NCBI GenBank assembly: GCA_018398805.1 | Contig: JAGFBZ010002117.1 | Location: 382,001-446,000, forward strand | Origin: Hirundichthys speculiger | Lineage: Eukaryota > Chordata > Actinopteri > Beloniformes > Exocoetidae | DNA length: 64,000 bases | Reading direction: 5' to 3' | Shown: positions 56,801 through 64,000 of the stretch, piece by piece | How the letters are laid out: every line of letters begins with the position of its first letter | How positions within the stretch are numbered: the stretch's first letter is position 1 | Made by a program: the position numbers and the translations under genes | The notes under the pieces: model-generated | Told to the model about the DNA's origin: nothing | Database searches by the model: none | What the model saw: the letters and a program-made list of their open reading frames with translations, nothing else

Positions 56801-58259
56801 AAGTATGTGTTTATTATTCTTGTGTCTAAACAGCTCAATTACAGCATCATCATCCAACAGTGAGAAGTCCTGATTTGTTCAAGATGCGTAAAACAGAAGA
56901 AAAAAGGAGAAAAGAAAACTGATGCAACTGGGTTGAATAAATAAATCTGTGACACAGAAACATAAATGCCACATCAGAAGTAAAAGTTACCACCGCAAAC
57001 CAATCAATAAATCAAGCTGGCTATCATTGGCCAGATCAGTACTGGCCTCCAGCTAGAAGCATCTAGACTCAGCCAGCTGCTCCCAATATTATTTTATCTT
57101 TTTACTGCTGATCTCTTAACTGAGAGTTGATTTTTCTTTCTTTTAAAGGGGTGATATGTGACCTTAGGGGATGATGCTTAAGCAACTGTAGCAACTCAGA
57201 CCAAAACAAACAGCTAAAACCAAAAACTGAACCCAATTTGCAGCCTTTCAAACACCACAGATAACCTCTGAGGATGAAGCAGCACAGTTTATGGTCCAGT
57301 CTCAACACTGCTGGGAATCTTTAACTGAAGAATGAAGGCGGCGATCTTACTTAATGATCGTACTTAATACGAAGCACAAAGAAATAAATAGTAAATTTAT
57401 CTAAAATAAGTAGAAAGTAACTGTTTGTTTCTACATTAATATTTATTATATAGTAGATTACACTTTAAAAAGTCAATTTAAAGCCACTCCATGTAGCAAT
57501 ACCACTTCTGACCACACGGCGGAGCAACAGGTGTTGATCAAGGACCCGCTGATAATACAGTGCTGTTCTCATGACCACAGCGTAACCTGTAATACCACTT
57601 TGTCCCACTAGAGGTGCACTTGGTCTCGTCTTACGTGAGGACGACAACATCGGCTTCCAGCTCCTCCATATTCTGTGCCGTCCTTTGACTGGTAACTCAG
57701 ACCGAGTCCTGTTGAGCAGACGGGAGGAAAAAATGTTAAACCGCGGTCTGGTCGGTCGTGTGGTTTGGAGTCTGTCGCAGGGATTTCTTCCACCACAGAG
57801 CCACGCTGCAGCTGAGGGTGGAATGGGTACCGCCGCTGCTCTGATCTGCCTCTTCTGCCTGCTGACACACCCAGTATGGTGGACTGGGCAGCACTGGGAG
57901 GAGAGGAGGCGTGCACACATGCACTACCACAACATATGTTAATATATCAATAATATAGTCATAAGATTATGGAGCCCCGTTTGGGTCATAATTCAATGAA
58001 TAAATGAGTCAATTATTATGAAATACATATACATTATTATGAAATATATGTTTATTATTATGAAATATTTCCTATTATCATAATAATGGGAAATATTTCA
58101 TGATAATAAACGCCTGTATTTCATACTGAGGACATCAGTGGCACTAACATAAACCCAGACTGGGACACTTCTAATGTAAAAGACTCATATTTTCATGTGC
58201 CATGTATTTGGTGAGATTCAGTTATTGTTACAATCTGTTTTGCATCCTGCTTTGCATGC

Positions 58260-58260
<1 letters not shown>
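56801..58260. other. No gene seen
   Basis: AT-rich, with a GC-richer patch at 57.6-57.9 kb whose frames on both strands lack domains. Confidence 0.35.

Positions 58261-58264
<4 letters not shown>

Positions 58265-58348
<84 letters not shown>
58265..58348. repeat. (TA)n(CA)n microsatellite
   Basis: About 60 bp of TA repeats followed by about 11 CA units. Confidence 0.95.
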
Positions 58349-59218
58349 TACACGTGGCACCATAATCTGAGCAGTCGAATGGCTGCAAAACACATCAACT
58401 GTAACAGAAAAGGCAACAATTTTTAACATCTGTTTTTGCAATTCACTTTAAGGTTTTGCAGTAATTCGCAGCGACAAGGTCAGACTTAACAGGTCGTATT
58501 TTCTCCAGGAAGTGTTGTTGCGTTGCAGTCTGGATAACAATCCTCACCTGACCTCTAAACTTACTGGAATATCGATAGATAGTTGCTGCGCTGCAGCCGC
58601 GCACAGCAACGCAGAAATACCAGTCGACATTTAGCTATTACAGGAAAATGGGTCGCTGGGAGAAGTAAATGTATCGTTCTTACCTTTACACACTTTCCAG
58701 CGGTACAATGTCGATGTGGAGGACAGAAAGATCCAGAAAGGAGGAGAGAGAGAGCACCGTTTGTTATAATAGATGGGGTTGCCAGGTTGGCAGACGTAGA
58801 ACGAAACAGTGGGTTTATTCATTCAGATTATATTCATCGAATACTACATTTTCTACTGTACTTAAAAGTAATAATACTCTATATTCTAAAGTAATTAAAT
58901 GTGCTACCATGAAAGCAATGAAAAGTATATCAAGAGATGTGTAAATCCGATGAAGATAAGTAATTCTGGGGGGAAAAAATCCTGAGGTCAGGTTTATCGG
59001 ATTTTGGGTGAAAGAATCAAAAACATTCGATGACACTCCTGTAAAACGTAAAATGTGTATTACTTCACGTACATTAATCATCACTGACCGTCGTTACACC
59101 AAAAAGCTGTGACGTTAATACAGAGCAGGTGCACTTTGTTGTTGTCGTCCGAAAAGCTGATTTCTGCGGACCTGGCACCCTCCGTCCTGGTCAGTCAACT
59201 GACGCAAACTCGAAAATC

Positions 59219-59239
59219 ATGGCGGACGACGTGGAGCAA
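59219..59239 (+). CDS. lsm3: lsm3 exon 1
   Basis: LSm3 is a core subunit of the LSm2-8 ring on U6 snRNA (nucleus, splicing) and the LSm1-7 ring (cytoplasm, mRNA decapping). Exon 1 encodes only MADDVEQ and ends at a GTGGGT donor. The human protein also starts MADDVDQ at an exon end, which supports this start. No other ATG gives a match. The preceding ~60 bp are GC-rich and lack a TATA box, as in a housekeeping promoter. Confidence 0.9.
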
Positions 59240-61811
59240 GTGGGTGTTCTTGTGTTCAATTATGTTATGTTTTAAAAAAAAAAAAAAAAAAAACACAGTG
59301 CAAAAATAATAGTTTTATTTGGAGGACAACTGAGTTTCTAGCACGTGTCCCCAATTTAATGTACTTACTGTGGTGATTTTATGGTCACTGCAAACGTGTA
59401 TTTATCCCGTTCGGGCCTGTGAAACCTGCTAGCCGGGTTAGCTTGTTAGCATCAGGAGCTGCTGTGCACATTTGACGCGCATTTCTTTTTTCTTTTTTTT
59501 TTATTTTTCTTTTTGATAATTTTGGCTGTGTTCATGTATATGGCATGCATTTTTGACGATGTTGTAAATTTTCTTTAGATGTTATTTCTAGCTCAGCTCC
59601 TTTAGAAAGTCTGAAACACACCGAGTAGATGTCACAGTTAAACTTTAAAATATGCCACTAAATCTCATCAAAGCTTCGTTTTCTCATATAATAAACAGCA
59701 GTTATATTCCAGGTCGCATCCCTGAGAAGTATATGCCATGTCATGGGGTGTAGTAATTTAACATAAAGAAGCTTGTATTAAGTTTTTTTTTTCCCTTTTT
59801 ATCTGAAAACAGTGGCATCATGACAAAACCTGGCTTTTAAAGAGTTAAATCTTTAAAGCTTCATGAATGTTTGTGTATGATTAGGACTGGTTTAAAAATC
59901 ATAGCCAAAAAGATTTGGATAAATATATTTTAGCTCCCTTATGAAACGCACATCGTTTTATGCTCAGCAGGATGAGTGATAATATTTGACAATATTAGAA
60001 AAATAAAGCATGAAAATCAGTTTTTCTACTAATCACTGACATATCTCAGGCTGTATTAATTCAAAACAAAAAATATTCTTTGCTGCAGTATATTGAAAAC
60101 AATTTTTAGGTTGTTTAATCTAAAAACATGATAGTGTCGTGACAAAAACGTGCCACTTAAAGGGTAAAAATCTTTAAAAATTCAGGAATATATGATATCA
60201 ATAATTAGGTCAGATGTAGGTAAAAAATGTAGCTTAATGAGAGTAAAATAGAACAATGTAAAACTTTTTCTTTTAACTGGCTTTTTAAAGCATGTTTTTT
60301 TGTGCTTGGTGGTACGACTGTGACTAATATCAGAATGTGGCCTAAAAGTTAGTTAAATTATTGATTGATTGAATGCTACGCCACAACGATGGTGCGGATT
60401 AGAACGTGAGCAAAAGATTTGTGAAATATTTAGAAAGGAATATATATATACAATATATTTAAGACAGACACTTTTATGTGTGCATCACATTTCATACACA
60501 AATACAACTCACAGGCCTTTTATAAAGGCATTAAAAGGAAAAGAACAGAATTTTTTTTAATAAAAACTAGGGATGAATAATAACTGTTTTTAAAACCGAT
60601 ACTGATAACCGATAACTTTCAGCTCCTAGCGGCCGATACCGATAACTGATAACACACACATATACCTAAGATCATTACATCAATACTATGAACAAAACCA
60701 AAAACAGTTTTGACTCTTTAAATGAACAGATATTTATTTTTTTCAATGAAAAACTATTGTCAAACCTATAACATTTTCATAAAGCTATCAAACAAACCTA
60801 TTTGATATCTTACATCAACTTAAATAAGGTTCATTACTGAATGATATAAAAAATAAAGGCTCCTTGAACTGATGGAAATACATGCATCAAAATTACTAAC
60901 TGAAAAAGTGACTTCCAGAAGTTTACAAAAAATAAATACACATAGAACATTAATGCACTGACACAAGTTAGATTCAAACATTTCTACCTTCTACCCGTTT
61001 CTCCTTTGGGAAGTTTCTTGGATTTTTGAAAAGCCTCACCGATGTGTGGAAGTGCTGGTGAAGTTTTTAATGCTGGCGTGCTCACGTTAGCGTTAGCTCA
61101 CATCAGCTCACATTAGCGCGATTTCAAAACTTTCAAAAGTGATGGTTATGTTTCAGGTGGCTGATTAGGTTTGACGTATTAAAGCTTGTGCTATTTTTCC
61201 CTCCTTCTCTTGGAGCATTTGTCACAAATAACCACCAAACTATCTTCTTCTGAAACTTTAACGAAGTTCCACGCCGCCATGTTTGTTGTGATCAGTGCTG
61301 TGCTGCAGGCTGCATTCAAGGTGTAACGTAAATTCCCACGTTCCCTCATTTGCTAGTCCTTTCTGCCTTTTCTATTTTTTTCTATCTTTATGTGTAACAT
61401 GTGAGAAAATACTGCGAATATCAATTCAAGTCAGCAACTACCAAAATTATGACCGAGTTAACAAGTTATTTTCTGGCATGAGGGGGTGCCGACATTACTT
61501 GAACATAACATTCACTGCCGGTCATTCAAGGCTCAGAGAGAGCGAGGCACTGCCTTGTTGACAAAAATATAAATGTTATCGGGACTATTCGTCGTGATAT
61601 CGGACTTATCTGGATGATGTCATAATTTCCTGTTATCGGCCCGATAGTTATTGTGCACCCCTAATAAAAATGCATAAACCACAAAAAGATGACTTGTACA
61701 AAATAAAAAAGGAATAAAACAAAGCTTAGGCAAGTAAAAGTGGTGCAGCATAAAATTACATTTAAATTAAACAGAACTGAATAATTTAAAGCAGTTTGGT
61801 CTCTTCTGTAG
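59240..61811 (+). other. lsm3: lsm3 intron 1
   Basis: About 2.57 kb, phase 0, between GTGGGT and the CTTCTGTAG acceptor. It starts with an A-run (59274-59293) and contains a complete 1.1 kb hAT-type element at 60568-61663. Confidence 0.88.
60568..61663. mobile_element. hAT-type element in lsm3 intron 1
   Basis: Ends TAGGGATGAATAATAACT and GATAGTTATTGTGCACCCCTA-type inverse; flanks ATAAAAAC and ATAAAAAT agree at 7 of 8. It is the longer relative of 41676-42326, sharing both ends and AACTTTCAGCTCCTA. No intact transposase frame. Confidence 0.82.
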
Positions 61812-61922
61812 CAACCGACCACCAACACAGTTGAAGAGCCGCTGGATCTGATCCGGCTCAGTCTGGATGAGCGGATCTACGTGAAGATGAGGAACGACCG
61901 GGAGCTCCGCGGACGCCTGCAC
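61812..61922 (+). CDS. lsm3: lsm3 exon 2
   Basis: 37 codons beginning [20 protein letters not shown] and ending [11 protein letters not shown], the Sm1 motif with the N-terminal helix and first strands of the Sm fold. Bounded by CTTCTGTAG and GTAAGC, phase 0 on both sides. Near-identical to the human protein. Confidence 0.98.
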
Positions 61923-62001
61923 GTAAGCCGCACACGCCCGGCTTCTGTTAAGCGTCCGACTGGGTTTCTCCTCACCGACACTTGTGTTCCGTCTCTCCCA
62001 G

Positions 62002-62097
62002 GCGTACGACCAGCACCTGAACATGATCCTGGGTGACGTGGAGGAGACGGTGACGACGGTGGAGATCGACGAGGAGACGTATGAAGAGCTGTACAAG
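62002..62097 (+). CDS. lsm3: lsm3 exon 3
   Basis: 32 codons from [20 protein letters not shown] to TYEELYK. It contains the D-x-H-x-N (DQHLN) RNA-binding residues of the Sm1 motif. Acceptor TCTCCCAG and donor GTACGG, phase 0. Confidence 0.98.
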
Positions 62098-62578
62098 GTA
62101 CGGACCAACCACAGACCACTATCCAATGATTCATGGAAACTTTGCTGCATCGGTTATTTTTCATGTTTTCATGGAATATTGAATAACAATTACAAGCCTT
62201 TAATGAGTAATAATGGCCGTTATTGGCAGTTGCATGAGATTTATTGAAAGCCTTCTTGCCAACAGTCTCTTAATCACTCTTGAAGTGCCCAGCGTCTGTT
62301 TCTGGGCCAAATCCAGGCTGATCGATTCATTCATGCTGGATTAGTGCCCCGAGTTGATCACACATTGTAATTTTCCACTTGTCCACCCACTTTTTGAGGG
62401 TTGACCATAATATCTGCGGAGTTTCCTGGTCCTTTTAATACCGTGATCTCCCAGACTTTTTCTGATCACTTTTGCTTCTTTAATGGAGCTCCATCAAAAT
62501 AAATGGATCAGCAGGTGGAACTGGTTTGTACCTGATGAGTCCTTTTGCTTTTTCTTTTTTTTTTTTGTCCTGATACAT

Positions 62579-63263
62579 CAGGGGTGTCAGACTCATTTTC
62601 ACTGAGGGCCACATCAGCATCATGGTTTCCCTCGAAGGGCCAGCTTGACAGCATGAAAGTAACACAATGCAATATAAATCAAAATAACTTAAACTACACC
62701 TGGTTAAATAACGGTTTCTGTATTTATTATGTATTCAAGTGTCAAATATTAAACGATTATTATAATTATTATTATAACAATTATTATATCAAACTCAGGG
62801 TTTGTGGTTGTAAACCTGCTCTCGCTCAGGTAATGGTTAGAAGCAGAAGCGATTCTTTGTTTTGCTTGCAGGCTAAATTTAGCATACTTAGCATGCTTAG
62901 TCCATTTAGCATACTGATTCTCGTTTTCTCATCGTTCATGAAACTGTCTTCCTTGTGTATCAAATGTTCCTTTCTTGGACATGTTGGGGTTAGTTTGTAG
63001 AGGTTTTTCTTAAGTTCGTCAGTTTTGAAAATCGTCTTGATGTCTTGCTCACGATTATATACTGTTATCTTGTGGGTAACGACGAAATGTATTATGGGAG
63101 ATGTAGTTTATCATCCATATGCGCTTTAAAGTGCTGTGAGCTTATTTTAAGTCTTAAAATATCGGTTCAAAATTTAAGCCAATAATGGACAAGCTCTCAA
63201 GGGCCACATAAAATGATGTGGCGGGCCACATTTGGCCCGCGGGCCTTGTGTTTGACACATGTG
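62579..63263. mobile_element. hAT-type element in lsm3 intron 3
   Basis: TGATACAT is duplicated exactly at 62571-62578 and 63264-63271. Ends CAGGGGTGTCAGACTC and TTTGACACATGTG with GGCCACAT/ATTTGGCCCGCGGGCC subterminal blocks are typical of a well-known vertebrate hAT repeat. Non-coding, with AT-rich middle. Confidence 0.9.
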
Positions 63264-63505
63264 TGATACATAAAAGCTTTGTTCGGATGATATTTGGAGA
63301 AAACATTTTAACCAGGTTTAACTTTGGCTCCTAATTTGCACAGTTATTGGGGGGTAATTGGGAGTTTAATGGGGAGAGATGTGTATGTGTGTATATACAT
63401 ATATATTGTTAAACCTCTTGATTTAAATCCATTTTTGGTAACCTGACTGAATTATTTTGGAGCGTAAGGCTCAGTTGGGTAAAAATGGTCTTTTTGTTCT
63501 TTCAG

Positions 63506-63586
63506 TCCACCAAGAGGAACATCCCAATGCTGTTCGTCAGAGGAGACGGCGTCGTCCTCGTAGCTCCGCCTCTCAGGGTGGGTTGA
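63506..63586 (+). CDS. lsm3: lsm3 exon 4
   Basis: The last exon encodes [20 protein letters not shown] and PPLRVG then TGA, the Sm2 motif with its RGDG signature. Acceptor TTCTTTCAG. The four exons (7+37+32+26 codons) give 102 residues, the same length as human LSM3, with no stop or shift. All introns are phase 0. Confidence 0.98.
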   Translation, partial: STKRNIPMLFVRGDGVVLVAPPLRVG

Positions 63587-64000
63587 CGCTGAAAACGTCC
63601 CGGTGTGAAAGAGGCTTTGTGGCGGCAGAGATGTCTCACACCCTGGGGGGGGGGTTGTATTATAATGGAACCCAGAGATATTCTTCCCTCCGTTGAGCCA
63701 ACATCGTCCTCTCACTTTACATAAATTAAATCTCTTTCATTTTTAACTTTGTTTCATTGGTTTAAAGGATGGAAACTATGTTTAGATTGAATGAGAAATG
63801 ATGGTCTTGGAGTTTTCTATTTTATTTTATTTCTGTTTTGTGTAGGGGGAGGGACAAACTGCTGAAACGTGTTTAAGTTAATGTTCCTCAGATGGCTTTT
63901 AAGCCATCGCAGTTCAATTTATTTCTTTATAACTCTGTTGCAGAACGTTGAAAGTGTCTCGATCTGGTTTCAGGTTTTATTTTAAAGTGTGAAACACAGT
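63587..64000 (+). other. lsm3: lsm3 3' UTR and downstream sequence
   Basis: An ATTAAA hexamer at 63725-63730 is a possible polyadenylation signal. A short G-run lies at 63644-63653. No other gene is seen before the window ends. Confidence 0.45.

Noticed and set aside
57465..57942. Overlapping frames of 85-151 codons on both strands
   Set aside because: No domain, no consistent strand, no splice support; treated as chance frames in a GC-richer patch.
58193..58441. Ile-Tyr repeat frames on both strands
   Set aside because: Translation of a TA microsatellite.

Overview
The window is nuclear DNA of a vertebrate, almost certainly a teleost fish. The evidence is two host genes with spliced exons matching vertebrate proteins, plus a repeat load typical of fish: Rex3 and L2 LINEs, a Ty3/gypsy LTR element, Tc1/mariner, Harbinger and many short hAT-type elements. 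The species cannot be fixed from the sequence. Gene density is low, and most of what can be named is transposable-element sequence, often nested.

Host genes. (1) abra (actin-binding Rho-activating protein, STARS) lies on the + strand, with exons at 36918-37556 and 42548-42985. A TATA box sits about 200 bp upstream, and the 5 kb intron holds a suspicious ~1 kb near-identical tandem duplication ending in G-runs. (2) lsm3 (U6 snRNP/decapping Sm-like protein) lies on the + strand in four exons from 59219 to 63586 and predicts an intact 102-residue protein. (3) An unrecognised minus-strand coding exon (start codon at 32292, splice donor at 22477) is split by a 9.46 kb Ty3/gypsy element. It reads through in frame once the element and one copy of its 4-bp target duplication are discounted.

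Mobile elements. The gypsy element (22539-32001, minus strand) has ~99% alike LTRs, a CATG target duplication, a tRNA-Thr-type primer binding site, gag, an unusual MYND-type zinc finger ahead of the protease, RT/RNase H and integrase. It is dead: gag has a frameshift, pol has three in-frame stops, and a 5'-truncated Rex3 LINE (27654-29446) interrupts it. Two Harbinger-derived elements of one family lie about 50 kb apart in opposite orientation (691-2133 and 52224-53595), each carrying the same nested Rex3 fragment. A Tc1 element with a frameshifted transposase (16011-17627) sits inside a second TA-flanked element (15419-17695). At least nine hAT-type elements have recognisable 8-bp target duplications, and two of the hAT-type elements keep BED-finger remnants.

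Layout. 1-15 kb: Harbinger, hAT and palindromic elements in gene-free DNA. 15-22.5 kb: nested mariner/Tc1 and hAT elements. 22.5-32.3 kb: broken host exon with gypsy and Rex3. 32.5-36 kb: retroposon and TTAA-flanked element. 36.7-43.7 kb: abra. 44-59 kb: AT-rich degenerate repeat, a 271-bp-period minisatellite, further repeats and an L2 fragment. 59.2-63.7 kb: lsm3. No tRNA gene, rRNA gene or CRISPR array was seen.
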